Shown here: in pieces, positions 1 through 7,506 of the stretch
How the letters are laid out: every line of letters begins with the position of its first letter
How positions within the stretch are numbered: position 1 is the first letter of the stretch
Assembly: GCF_020532805.1 (NCBI RefSeq)
Contig: NZ_MQTQ01000039.1
Span: 1 to 64,000, forward strand
Source of the DNA: Arthrobacter sp. SO5
GTDB lineage: Bacteria > Actinomycetota > Actinomycetes > Actinomycetales > Micrococcaceae
DNA: 64,000 nt
Direction: 5' to 3'
Program-made: the position numbers and the translations under genes
The notes under the pieces: model-generated
What the model was told of the DNA's origin: nothing
Databases searched by the model: none
What the model saw: only the letters and a program-made list of their open reading frames with translations

Positions 1-170
1 GTGGTGGGCCGTAAGCCTTTGGTACGGGCGTCTCTCCGCTTGCGCTGTTCTCACCTGCCGCTCCTCGCTCCCTTCCCCGTTGTCTGCGCCCAGTGGTTGA
101 ACCGGGCTTCAGAAGTAATTCGGGGCAAGGACAGACCCGGATGGGCGGCCCGCGGATAAAGTTGCGCCGG

Positions 171-638
171 CTACAGCTTGGCTCCGGCGAATCCGTTCTG
201 GCGCCACGCCTCGTAGACGGCGATGGACGCGGCGTTGGCCAGGTTCAGCGAGCGCAGCGCCGGCAGCATCGGCAGCCGCACGCGCGAGGTCACGTGGGGG
301 TCGTGCTTGAGCTCCTCCGGCAGCCCCGCCGACTCCCGGCCAAACAGCAGCACGTCCCCGGGCCGGTAGCTGATTTCCGTGTAGGAGGCTTCGCCGTCGG
401 AGGTGAAGGCGAAGACCCGGTCCGGCCGGAGTGCCTGCCAGGCCGCGTCCATGTCCGGGTGGACGGTCACGACGGCGAGGTCGTGGTAATCCAGTCCGGC
501 GCGCCGGAGCTTGGCGTCGGAAAAATCAAAGCCGAGGGGCTCCACCAGGTGCAGTTCGGCTCCGGTGATGGCGGCCAGACGGATCGCATTGCCGGTATTG
601 CCGGGAATTTCGGGGGCGTGGAAGAGGATGCGGAACAC
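171..638 (-). CDS. trmL: tRNA (cytidine(34)-2'-O)-methyltransferase TrmL, SPOUT family
   Basis: This 155-residue protein has the size and the full motif set of the SPOUT methyltransferase TrmL, which 2'-O-methylates the wobble base of tRNA-Leu isoacceptors using SAM. Visible are the N-terminal PEIPGNTGNAIRL block, the LFGRESAGLP loop in the middle and the C-terminal RSLNLANAASIAVYEAWRQ block that forms the SAM-binding trefoil knot. The start is a GTG. A TAGGAT box lies six bases before it, so the transcript may be leaderless, although GGGAG next to the start could also act as a ribosome site. It lies 21 bases downstream of the J-domain gene on the same strand, so some co-transcription is possible. 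The family call is firm; the exact tRNA target is inferred from the family. Confidence 0.95.
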   Translation of the reverse strand: MFRILFHAPEIPGNTGNAIRLAAITGAELHLVEPLGFDFSDAKLRRAGLDYHDLAVVTVHPDMDAAWQALRPDRVFAFTSDGEASYTEISYRPGDVLLFGRESAGLPEELKHDPHVTSRVRLPMLPALRSLNLANAASIAVYEAWRQNGFAGAKL

Positions 639-644
639 GCTCCC

Positions 645-650
645 ATCCTA
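645..650 (-). promoter_or_regulatory. -10 box (TAGGAT) of a leaderless trmL transcript
   Basis: TAGGAT on the minus strand ends six bases before the GTG of trmL, which would place the transcript start at or next to the start codon. No recognisable -35 element was found. It lies between the trmL start and the stop codon of the J-domain gene. Confidence 0.45.
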
Positions 651-659
651 GCGAGGCTG

Positions 660-1634
660 CTAGTGCATCCCGCGCAGCAGCCGGGCGAGCACCGGGACGT
701 TGACCGTGTTTGGCGTCGGGCCGGAGCTCAGGAACTGCTTGAGCCCGCGGGCCAGGCCGGCGGCGTTGACCACCTGGACCAGTCCGTGGCTGGTGCTGTC
801 CCGGCTGGTGCTTCCGGGAGAGCGGCGGTGCTGGTCGATGACCGGCTGGTGCAGGTTGCCGTCCGTGCTGTGGACCACGGTCCAGCCTGTCACGTTGAGC
901 TCCGGGAAGATGTCCTGCATCCGGCGGACCACATGCGCCAGCTGGGGCGGCGCGATGGAGCGGCTGCCGTGGACCAGGGCGGCGCCGTTCCAGGCGTAGG
1001 CTCCCGGCGGCAGGAGCATCGAGCCGATGACCGCCATCCGGTAACCGGAGAGCAGCACATGGTCGATGTGGCTGTTGTCCGCCGGGGACTGCAGGCCGTT
1101 GATGAGCCGCGCCGCCGGGATGTCGGGGAGGATCTGGCGGCTGAGCAGCTGCACCGTCCGCAGTTCCCGCTGGATCCTCGCTTCGGCCCCGAAGATCCCG
1201 CGCTTGCGGGGCATCCCGTGCACCTGCCGGCGTGCCAGTTCCGCAGGGATCAGCGGGACCCCGCCCGCCAGCAGCACCTCCTCGAAGGACGGAACGTAGA
1301 CGGCGGCATCTGACGCGGAATTGCGGGGCGTGTTGGGGCGGCGGACAGTGGCCGAGGCGCGGCTTCCGGCCGCCGGGGCATCAAAGTGCGCGTCCGCTCC
1401 CGCCGGACCGGCGCCGAAGTCGCGGGACCCATAGGAACGGTCGTAGTCCGCGCGGCGCTTGGCATCGATGAGGGTTTCGTAGGCCAGGGTCACCCGCCGG
1501 AAAGCGGCCGCGTCGCCGCCGTGGTCTGGGTGGGACTTCCGGGCGGCCTTGCGGTAGGCCACCTTGATTTCCTTCTCCGTCGCCGTCACTGGGATCCGGA
1601 GGACCTGGTAATGCGAGCTGTTGCCCTGCGTCAA
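660..1634 (-). CDS. DnaJ-domain (J-domain) protein
   Basis: The N terminus is a J domain of about 65 residues, with the HPD tripeptide (SHPDHGG) needed to stimulate an Hsp70 ATPase and the closing DYDRSYG segment. The remaining roughly 250 residues lack the Gly/Phe region, zinc fingers and peptide-binding domains of DnaJ proper. This is therefore a J-domain co-chaperone of unknown client, not DnaJ itself. The open frame continues upstream to 1739. I prefer the TTG at 1634 because AAAGGA lies seven bases before it and the J domain begins about eight residues later, as in similar actinobacterial proteins. The C-terminal part includes a VIGSMLLPPGAYAWNG stretch that I cannot assign to a domain. 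trmL follows on the same strand. Confidence 0.8.
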   Translation of the reverse strand: MTQGNSSHYQVLRIPVTATEKEIKVAYRKAARKSHPDHGGDAAAFRRVTLAYETLIDAKRRADYDRSYGSRDFGAGPAGADAHFDAPAAGSRASATVRRPNTPRNSASDAAVYVPSFEEVLLAGGVPLIPAELARRQVHGMPRKRGIFGAEARIQRELRTVQLLSRQILPDIPAARLINGLQSPADNSHIDHVLLSGYRMAVIGSMLLPPGAYAWNGAALVHGSRSIAPPQLAHVVRRMQDIFPELNVTGWTVVHSTDGNLHQPVIDQHRRSPGSTSRDSTSHGLVQVVNAAGLARGLKQFLSSGPTPNTVNVPVLARLLRGMH

Positions 1635-1822
1635 GCAAGAGTCCTTTGCGTTGAAGGTGCCGGTTTGATCGTACCGGTCCCTTCCGGACGACGGCATGGC
1701 CAGTTTAACCGGGTAGGGGAACAACGACCATGACGGCACGGATGGTTCCCTGCGGCTGGCCTGAACCGGCTGTGGCTCTTAGCTGTGGTGGGTCCGGCCC
1801 GATCGTGGTCTGGGCCAAGCGA

Positions 1823-1828
1823 TAGGCT
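1823..1828 (+). promoter_or_regulatory. -10 box (TAGGCT) of a leaderless transcript
   Basis: TAGGCT is followed by six bases and then the ATG of the HTH regulator at 1835, with no Shine-Dalgarno sequence in between. This is the usual layout of an actinobacterial leaderless promoter. Confidence 0.5.
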
Positions 1829-1834
1829 GATTCC

Positions 1835-2545
1835 ATGATCCGAGCCCCCTGGAACCGCAGGATTGCGGCCGTCGCCTCACTGGGCGATGAGAGCCGCCGG
1901 AGATTGTTTGATTTCGTGGCCTCCGCCGGGGAAGCCGTCGGCCGGGACGACGCCGCCGCAGCCCTTGCCCTGCCGAGGAGTACAGCCTCCTTCCAGCTGG
2001 ACCGGCTGGTGCAGGACGGCCTGCTGGTGGTGGAGTTCCGGAAGCTCGGGGGCAGGGGAGGGCCCGGTTCGGGGCGGCCGGCCAAGCTTTACCGGGCCGC
2101 GGTCCACGAAGTGGCCGCCTCCGTGCCGGACCGCAACTACGATCTTGCCGCAGAGCTGATGGTCTCCGCTATCGAAGAGTCGGCGGCCGGCGGCTCCGCC
2201 CGGGAGGCGCTGGTCCGGGCGGCCTGCGCACGCGGGCAGGCAACCGCCCGGGCGGCGACCGGCGGGGCGGCGACCGGCGGGGCCGGCTTCGCCGGGTTCC
2301 TTACCTCCGAGGGGTACCGCCCCGAGAGCGACGGCGAGGGCGGCCTAGTGCTCCTGAACTGCCCCTTCCACCGGATCGCCGAAGGCCATGCAGCGGTGGT
2401 CTGCGCCATGAACGGCGCCTTCCTGGGCGGCGCCGCTGCGGGCTTCGGCATTGACCCGGACCGCGTCCAGGCACTCGACATCGAAGGCCTCAGGGCTCAG
2501 GGCGCAGCCCAGCCGGCGCAATGCTGCGCCCGGATCAGGCCCTGA
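1835..2545 (+). CDS. ArsR/DeoR-like winged-helix regulator with candidate metal or Fe-S cysteines
   Basis: The first 85 residues form a winged helix: an ASLGDESRRRLFDFVAS helix, a recognition region LPRSTASFQLDRLVQDGLL, and a wing with GGRGGPGSGRPAKLY. The C-terminal half has NCPFHRIAEGHAAVVCAMN and a final QCCARI, so Cys176, Cys190 and Cys230/231 are spaced much like the cluster ligands of SufR-type repressors. The family recurs in actinobacteria with these residues kept; ligand identity here is inference. It sits close to a cysteine desulfurase gene, which fits an Fe-S or redox sensor, but the EamA gene lies between them on the other strand. A 15-bp in-frame tandem duplication (near 2253-2282) encodes the repeated AATGG. 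It converges with the EamA gene with two bases between the stops. Confidence 0.75.
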   Translation: MIRAPWNRRIAAVASLGDESRRRLFDFVASAGEAVGRDDAAAALALPRSTASFQLDRLVQDGLLVVEFRKLGGRGGPGSGRPAKLYRAAVHEVAASVPDRNYDLAAELMVSAIEESAAGGSAREALVRAACARGQATARAATGGAATGGAGFAGFLTSEGYRPESDGEGGLVLLNCPFHRIAEGHAAVVCAMNGAFLGGAAAGFGIDPDRVQALDIEGLRAQGAAQPAQCCARIRP

Positions 2546-2547
2546 CG

Positions 2548-3438
2548 TCACGCCACTTTGAGCTTCGCCTGCCCCTTGATCCCGGTCAGCAGGACCCCCG
2601 CGATCACCAGGAGGCCGCCCACTACCTGCACCAGCGTGAGCGGCGTGCCCAGGGCCACAGTGATGGCGGCCGTGAAGACGACCATCAGGTTGAGGTAGTT
2701 CCCGGCGGTGCCGGGCGGGGTGGTCTTCAGCGCCAGGTTCCAGAAGAGGTAGGCGCCAAGGGACGGGAAGACCGCAATGTAGGCCAGGGACCAGCCTTCG
2801 GCCGGAGTGTCCGGAAACTCCACGTTCAGGGCGACGGCGAACGGCGCCAGCATCACCGCCGCGATGACCACCTGAACGGCGGTGGCAGCGACCGGCGGAA
2901 CGTCCAGCCTGCGGGCGATAATCGTATAGAAGCCCCAGACCACGGTGGCGCCGATCATCAGCAGTTCGCCGGTGTTGATGGAGAGGCTGAAGATCCGCCC
3001 CAGATCGCCCGTGGTCAGCACCAGGAGCACGCCGAGCAGGCCAAGACAGATGCCGAGCCAGCCAAGGCGTGTGGTCCTCTCGCCCAACAGCACGATGGCC
3101 ATGAGCACGATCAGGGCCGGGTTGGCCGCCGTGATCAGGGAAGCGTTCATCGCCGAGGTGTACCCGAGTGCGCCGTAGAGCAGCAGCGTGTAGCCGCTCA
3201 TGCCCAGCACACTCAGGAGCAGGAGCACCGGCCATCTGCGCAGGACCGCGCGCCAATCCGGCTTTTCGATGACCTGGGCCAGGATCAGCAGCGGCACGGC
3301 CGCGAGCATCCAGCGCCAGAAGGTCAGGTCCAGAGGGGTCATCGAGGCGACAGCGGCCTGGCCAACGACGAAATTACCGGACCAGAACACGGTGGCCAGG
3401 ACAAGGTAGAGGGGCGCTTTCACCGCCTGAATGTACAC
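2548..3438 (-). CDS. EamA/DMT-superfamily permease
   Basis: This is a 296-residue membrane protein with about ten hydrophobic helices arranged as two homologous EamA halves. The first half runs from the APLYLVLATVFWSGNFVVG helix to about residue 145 and the second from the SLSINTGELLMIGATVVWG segment onward. Members of the drug/metabolite transporter superfamily export or import small metabolites; the substrate cannot be told from sequence. The start is a GTG at 3438; a second GTG four codons later (before KAPLYLVL) is equally possible, and neither has a good ribosome site. Its start lies only 34 bases from the divergent start of the cysteine desulfurase, so the two promoters must overlap. 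Confidence 0.85.
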   Translation of the reverse strand: MYIQAVKAPLYLVLATVFWSGNFVVGQAAVASMTPLDLTFWRWMLAAVPLLILAQVIEKPDWRAVLRRWPVLLLLSVLGMSGYTLLLYGALGYTSAMNASLITAANPALIVLMAIVLLGERTTRLGWLGICLGLLGVLLVLTTGDLGRIFSLSINTGELLMIGATVVWGFYTIIARRLDVPPVAATAVQVVIAAVMLAPFAVALNVEFPDTPAEGWSLAYIAVFPSLGAYLFWNLALKTTPPGTAGNYLNLMVVFTAAITVALGTPLTLVQVVGGLLVIAGVLLTGIKGQAKLKVA

Positions 3439-3460
3439 CAGCCCGGGCGCCGCCCGCGGG

Positions 3461-3466
3461 TAGAAT
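3461..3466 (+). promoter_or_regulatory. -10 box (TAGAAT) for leaderless cysteine desulfurase mRNA
   Basis: TAGAAT ends six bases before the GTG start at 3473, with no ribosome-binding site between. The whole upstream promoter must overlap the 5' end of the divergent EamA gene (start 3438). Confidence 0.5.
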
Positions 3467-3472
3467 TGCCCT

Positions 3473-4738
3473 GTGCCCGTATATCTGGATCATGCCGCAA
3501 CGACCACTATCTCCCCGGAGGCCCTGGCCGCGTTGACGCGCGAACTGTCCCGGACCGGCAACCCCTCCTCGCTGCACGGCTCCGGCAGGCGGGCGCGCCG
3601 CGCCGTGGAGGATGCCCGCGAGATGCTGGCCGCCGCCGCCGGCGCACACCCCTCGGAAGTCATCTTCACCTCCGGCGGCACCGAAGCGGACAACCTCGCG
3701 GTCAAGGGCCTGTACTGGGCCCGGCGCGCCGAAGACCCGGCCCGCACGCGGGTCCTGTGCTCCGCCGTCGAGCACCACGCCGTTCTGGACACCGTCGAGT
3801 GGCTTGAGCGGCACGAGGGTGCCGAGGTCTGCTGGCTGCCGGTGGACGCCGACGGCGTCGTGGACCTCGCGGTGCTGGACGCCGAACTGTCCCGCGATCC
3901 GGCGTCGATCGCCCTGGTCACCGTCATGTGGGCCAACAACGAAGTCGGAAGCGTCCAGCCGGTCGCCGAGATCGTCCGGCTGGCGCACGCAGCCGGCGTC
4001 CCGGTGCATTCCGACGCCGTGCAGGCCTTCGGGTCCGTGCCCGTGAACTTCCGCGGCATCGAACTGGACGCGATGTCCATCTCCGGACACAAGATTGGCG
4101 GCCCCGTTGGCGTCGGCGCGCTCCTCCTGGGCCGCGCCGTGAGACTGACTCCCGTGCAGCACGGCGGGGGACAGGAACGCGATGTCCGCTCCGGGACCCT
4201 GGACACGGCATCCATCGCCGCGTTCGCCGCGGCGGCCGAAACCGTCACCGCCACACTCCCGGAGGAAGCGGCGCGCATCGCGGCGCTCCGGGACCGGATG
4301 ATCGACGGCGTCCTGGCGGCGGTGCCCGAGGCCCGGCTTCGCGGTGCCCCCGGCGCCGGACGGCTGCCGGGCAATGCGCACTTCACCTTCCCCGGCTGCG
4401 AGGGCGATTCGCTGCTTTTCCTGCTGGACCTGGCGGGGGTTGAATCGTCCACAGGGTCGGCCTGTACGGCGGGCGTGCCCCGGCCGTCCCACGTCCTGCT
4501 GGCCATGGGCCTGGACGAGGACACGGCCCGGGGTGCCCAGCGGTTCAGCCTGGGACATTCCTCGAGCGGGAAAGACGTTGACGCACTGCTGGCCGCCTTG
4601 CCCGGCGCCTACTCACGCGCCCGGCAGGCCGGTATGGCGGGACACGAATCCACCATCCAGACTGCCGGAACCCTCGCGCGCCAGGGTGCGGGCGAGCGTG
4701 CGGGCCAGGCTGACCGTCAGGCCGCCGGCAAGAGCTGA
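3473..4738 (+). CDS. iscS: cysteine desulfurase (IscS/NifS family)
   Basis: A PLP enzyme that removes sulfur from L-cysteine as an enzyme-bound persulfide for tRNA thiolation and Fe-S clusters. Class V aminotransferase features are present: N-terminal YLDHAATT, the SGGTEADN loop (about 67-74), His-rich AVEHHAVLD, the PLP lysine Lys207 in SISGHKIGG, and catalytic Cys331 in STGSACTAGVP on the mobile loop. The product is 421 residues; about 35 residues at the end, rich in Gly, Ala and Gln, extend beyond the usual family length. The start is GTG, next to a leaderless-type -10 box. The sulfur-using enzyme mnmA lies 1.4 kb downstream, as in other actinobacteria, but an oppositely oriented flavoprotein gene separates them. 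Its last 22 bases overlap the end of that convergent gene. Confidence 0.95.
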   Translation: MPVYLDHAATTTISPEALAALTRELSRTGNPSSLHGSGRRARRAVEDAREMLAAAAGAHPSEVIFTSGGTEADNLAVKGLYWARRAEDPARTRVLCSAVEHHAVLDTVEWLERHEGAEVCWLPVDADGVVDLAVLDAELSRDPASIALVTVMWANNEVGSVQPVAEIVRLAHAAGVPVHSDAVQAFGSVPVNFRGIELDAMSISGHKIGGPVGVGALLLGRAVRLTPVQHGGGQERDVRSGTLDTASIAAFAAAAETVTATLPEEAARIAALRDRMIDGVLAAVPEARLRGAPGAGRLPGNAHFTFPGCEGDSLLFLLDLAGVESSTGSACTAGVPRPSHVLLAMGLDEDTARGAQRFSLGHSSSGKDVDALLAALPGAYSRARQAGMAGHESTIQTAGTLARQGAGERAGQADRQAAGKS

Positions 4739-5961
4739 TCCAGGGGGACGGCGGGGTCTGCCAGGACCTCCGGCGGTACCGTCGACCTCGACGCGATGAG
4801 TGCCTTGATGACCTTCTGCGGCTTGTCGGACCGCGGCCAGTTCACGCTCATTCCCGCGACTACTTTTCCGTCGTGCTGCCAGAAGGCCAGGAATTCCCTC
4901 GCCGCCAGGGAGCCTCGGATCGTAGGTGGTCCCGAGACGAGCGACGGGAATCCGGAGTACTCCATGCTGACGTCGAACTGGTCGGTATAGAAGTAGGGGA
5001 CGGTGTCCAGAGCCGCGTCCTGGCCCAGCATGGACCTGGCCGCGACCTTGCCGGCGTTAAGGGCGTTGGACCAGTGCTCGCTGCGGTGGTGCTGCCCGGT
5101 GAAGGGGTGCAGGGCGTTGGCGACGTCGCCGGCCGCGAAGATCCCGGGGACAGAGGTCCGCAGCGAGGCATCCGTGAGGATGCCGTTCTGCAGTGTGATG
5201 CCTGCCGCTTCGGCGAGTGACACCTCCGGGACCACGCCCACGGCCACCACCACCACGTCCGCCGGCAGGATCTCGCCCGAGTTGGTCACCACACCGGTGA
5301 CGCGGCCCGCGTGGCCGGTGATTTCGGCGGCCGAGGCGGGGAGCCGGAAGCCGATGCCCTTGGATTCGTGCAGGGAGCGGAAGAAGCCTCCGAGTTCCGG
5401 TCCGATCGCGGCTGCCAACGGCACCTCCTCGAGGCCCAGGAGGGTGACAGTATTTCCGTAGGCGCTCGCGGCGGCAGCGAGCTCCATCCCGATCCAGCCC
5501 GAGCCGATCATCACCACGTTGAGGCCGCCGGCGGAGAGGCTCTTGCGCAGGCGGCGGCTGTCCCCGAGCGTCCTGAAAGTGCTGACCCCGCCGAGCCCGC
5601 TGCCGGGTACGGGTAATGTCCTCGGGCGGGCGCCGGTGGCCAGCAGCAGCGAGGCATATTCCAGCCGGGTGCCGTCGCGGAGGGTTACGGAGCGGGCCTC
5701 CGCGTCGATTTCCGCGGCCGGAGTGCCCCGCCGCAGTTCGACGCCGTTCTCCCGGTACCAGCCCTCCGGTACCACCGGCAGGGTCTCGTCCCCGGCCTTG
5801 CCCAGCAGGTAGTCCTTGGACAGCGGCGGGCGCAGGTACGGGTGGTGGCTCTCTTCCGCGATCAGGGTCACCGGTCCGGTGAAGCCCTCCCCGCGCAGGG
5901 TCTTGGCGGCGGTGGCGCCGGCCAGCCCGCCGCCCACGATGACGATGCCCTCAACAGCCAT
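4717..5961 (-). CDS. FAD-dependent NAD(P)H oxidoreductase, ferredoxin/rubredoxin reductase type
   Basis: This is a two-dinucleotide-domain flavoprotein of 414 residues. The FAD motif [17 protein letters not shown] is at residues 7-24, [15 protein letters not shown] follows near 45, the NAD(P)H-binding [13 protein letters not shown] is near 150, and the second FAD contact [11 protein letters not shown] is near 285. It ends in the small reductase C-terminal domain. Such enzymes pass electrons from NAD(P)H to a ferredoxin or rubredoxin, but no electron-acceptor or oxygenase gene lies nearby, so the partner is unknown. I chose the ATG at 5961 because AGGAGG lies about nine bases before it; the open frame runs further to 6042. 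Its end overlaps the convergent cysteine desulfurase gene by 22 bases. Confidence 0.9.
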   Translation of the reverse strand: MAVEGIVIVGGGLAGATAAKTLRGEGFTGPVTLIAEESHHPYLRPPLSKDYLLGKAGDETLPVVPEGWYRENGVELRRGTPAAEIDAEARSVTLRDGTRLEYASLLLATGARPRTLPVPGSGLGGVSTFRTLGDSRRLRKSLSAGGLNVVMIGSGWIGMELAAAASAYGNTVTLLGLEEVPLAAAIGPELGGFFRSLHESKGIGFRLPASAAEITGHAGRVTGVVTNSGEILPADVVVVAVGVVPEVSLAEAAGITLQNGILTDASLRTSVPGIFAAGDVANALHPFTGQHHRSEHWSNALNAGKVAARSMLGQDAALDTVPYFYTDQFDVSMEYSGFPSLVSGPPTIRGSLAAREFLAFWQHDGKVVAGMSVNWPRSDKPQKVIKALIASRSTVPPEVLADPAVPLDQLLPAA

Positions 5962-6133
5962 GTCCGCCCGCCTCCTGCGTGTGCCTGCTTCTCTTCTAAA
6001 ACCGGTAATCCTGACGTTAGAAGCGCCGCGGGGCGCAGTCAAGGGATTTTGGGGGAGGAATCGGCGTGGCGATAGAATAGCGCGGCAGGCCTTGTGTTAT
6101 TCCTGCGCCCCCGAACCCCAAAAGAAAGCCAGT

Positions 6134-7276
6134 ATGCGAGTTCTAGCAGCCATGAGCGGCGGCGTTGATTCCGCCGTTGCCGCCGCCCGCGCCGTCGAAG
6201 CGGGGCACGACGTCGTCGGCGTCCACCTGGCGCTGTCCCGGATGCCCGGCACTCTGCGCACCGGCAGCCGCGGCTGCTGCACGATCGAGGACTCCCGCGA
6301 TGCCTGGCGCGCCTGCGACGTGCTCGGCATCCCCTACTACGTCTGGGACTTCTCCGAGCGGTTCAAGGAGGACGTCGTCCAGGACTTCATCGACGAATAT
6401 GCCGCCGGCCGCACGCCCAACCCGTGCATGCGCTGCAATGAACGCATTAAGTTCGCCGCCCTGCTGGAGAAGGCGATCGCCCTGGGGTTCGACGCCGTCT
6501 GCACCGGCCACTACGCCAAGGTGATCACCGACGCCGACGGCAACCCCGAACTGCACCGCGCCGCGGACTGGGCCAAGGACCAGAGCTACGTGCTCGGCGT
6601 CCTCACGCACGAACAGCTGAAGCACTCGATGTTCCCGCTTGCGGACACGCCGTCCAAGGCCGAGGTCCGCGCCGAAGCCGAGCGCCGGGGGCTCTCCGTG
6701 GCCAACAAGCCGGACAGCCACGACATCTGCTTCATCCCCGACGGCGACACGGCCGGCTGGCTGGCGGAGAAGATCGAGATGACCACCGGCGACATCGTGG
6801 ACGAGGCCGGCGCAAAGGTCGGCGAGCACCCGGGCGCCAACGCGTTCACCGTCGGCCAGCGCCGCGGCTTGAAGCTGGGCACGCCCGCCGCCGACGGCAA
6901 GCCGCGCTTCGTGCTTGAGATCCGGCCGAAGGAAAACAAGGTGGTGGTGGGGCCCGAGGCCCTCCTGGCCATCGACGAGATCCGCGGCATCAAGGTCTCC
7001 TGGGCCGGGCTGCCGATCGCCGAGGTGCACACCGGCGGGGAATTCGATTGCTACGCCCAGGTCCGCGCCCATGGCGATCCCGTGCCCGCCACGGCGCGCA
7101 TCGAGCGCTCCGGTGTTCCGACCGGCGCCGGCGAACACGGGAACCTTGTGGTGACGCTGACGGAGCCGCTGCGGGGCGTGGCACCAGGCCAGACGGTGGT
7201 GCTCTACCAGGGCAGCCGCGTCCTGGGGCAGGCCACCATCGACGCGGCCCGTTCGCTGCAGCGCGCAGCCCTCTAG
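6134..7276 (+). CDS. mnmA: tRNA-specific 2-thiouridylase MnmA
   Basis: MnmA uses ATP and a relayed persulfide to thiolate U34 of tRNA-Lys, -Glu and -Gln. The 380-residue protein begins with the PP-loop [11 protein letters not shown] (residues 7-17). The two catalytic cysteines are Cys101 in [12 protein letters not shown] and Cys199 in [12 protein letters not shown], at the same positions as in E. coli MnmA. The GHYAK and KDQSYVLG motifs are also present, followed by the two C-terminal beta-barrel domains ([11 protein letters not shown] onward). The start at 6134 follows AAAGAAAG; the open frame continues upstream to 5816 without support. The likely sulfur donor is the cysteine desulfurase at 3473. 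A hairpin terminator follows immediately. Confidence 0.97.
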   Translation: MRVLAAMSGGVDSAVAAARAVEAGHDVVGVHLALSRMPGTLRTGSRGCCTIEDSRDAWRACDVLGIPYYVWDFSERFKEDVVQDFIDEYAAGRTPNPCMRCNERIKFAALLEKAIALGFDAVCTGHYAKVITDADGNPELHRAADWAKDQSYVLGVLTHEQLKHSMFPLADTPSKAEVRAEAERRGLSVANKPDSHDICFIPDGDTAGWLAEKIEMTTGDIVDEAGAKVGEHPGANAFTVGQRRGLKLGTPAADGKPRFVLEIRPKENKVVVGPEALLAIDEIRGIKVSWAGLPIAEVHTGGEFDCYAQVRAHGDPVPATARIERSGVPTGAGEHGNLVVTLTEPLRGVAPGQTVVLYQGSRVLGQATIDAARSLQRAAL

Positions 7277-7278
7277 GG

Positions 7279-7305
7279 GGCAGGGCGGCCACCGGCCGCC
7301 CTGCC
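7279..7305 (+). terminator. hairpin terminator after mnmA
   Basis: A perfect 12-bp GC-rich stem (7279-7290 with 7294-7305) with a three-base loop lies two bases after the mnmA stop. There is no U-tract, which is common for actinobacterial terminators. Confidence 0.65.
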
Positions 7306-7362
7306 GGATTCCCGGGGCGAAACCTGAAGATTGCGCTGCGATCGGCCTGTTCGTGTAAATAT

Positions 7363-7378
7363 TGTGTCTCATCTCACT
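7363..7378 (+). promoter_or_regulatory. candidate CRP/GlxR-type operator before the peptide importer operon
   Basis: TGTGT-N6-TCACT matches nine of ten half-site positions of the CRP/GlxR consensus TGTGA-N6-TCACA apart from the fifth and last bases of the halves. It lies about 130 bases upstream of the binding-protein gene, within the 230-base promoter region 7277-7506. This is a weak sequence match, and regulation is inferred. Confidence 0.3.
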
Positions 7379-7506
7379 AGATGTAACGATTCACCATGAG
7401 GTGTTCTGGTTGAATCAAGGGATCAGGACAGTGTGCTGCCCGCCGAGTCGTGACCAAAATCATGTCCGGGTGGCGCCCCAGTACTCATCGAACAGAAAGT
7501 TCACAG

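Noticed and set aside
1..170. A tRNA or the 3' end of a gene at the window start
   Set aside because: No cloverleaf, no conserved protein fragment and no clear stop signal were seen.
3374..4558. A 394-residue minus-strand open frame opposite the cysteine desulfurase
   Set aside because: Shadow frame: Gly/His-rich composition, no motif, and it covers the PLP site of the real enzyme in antisense.
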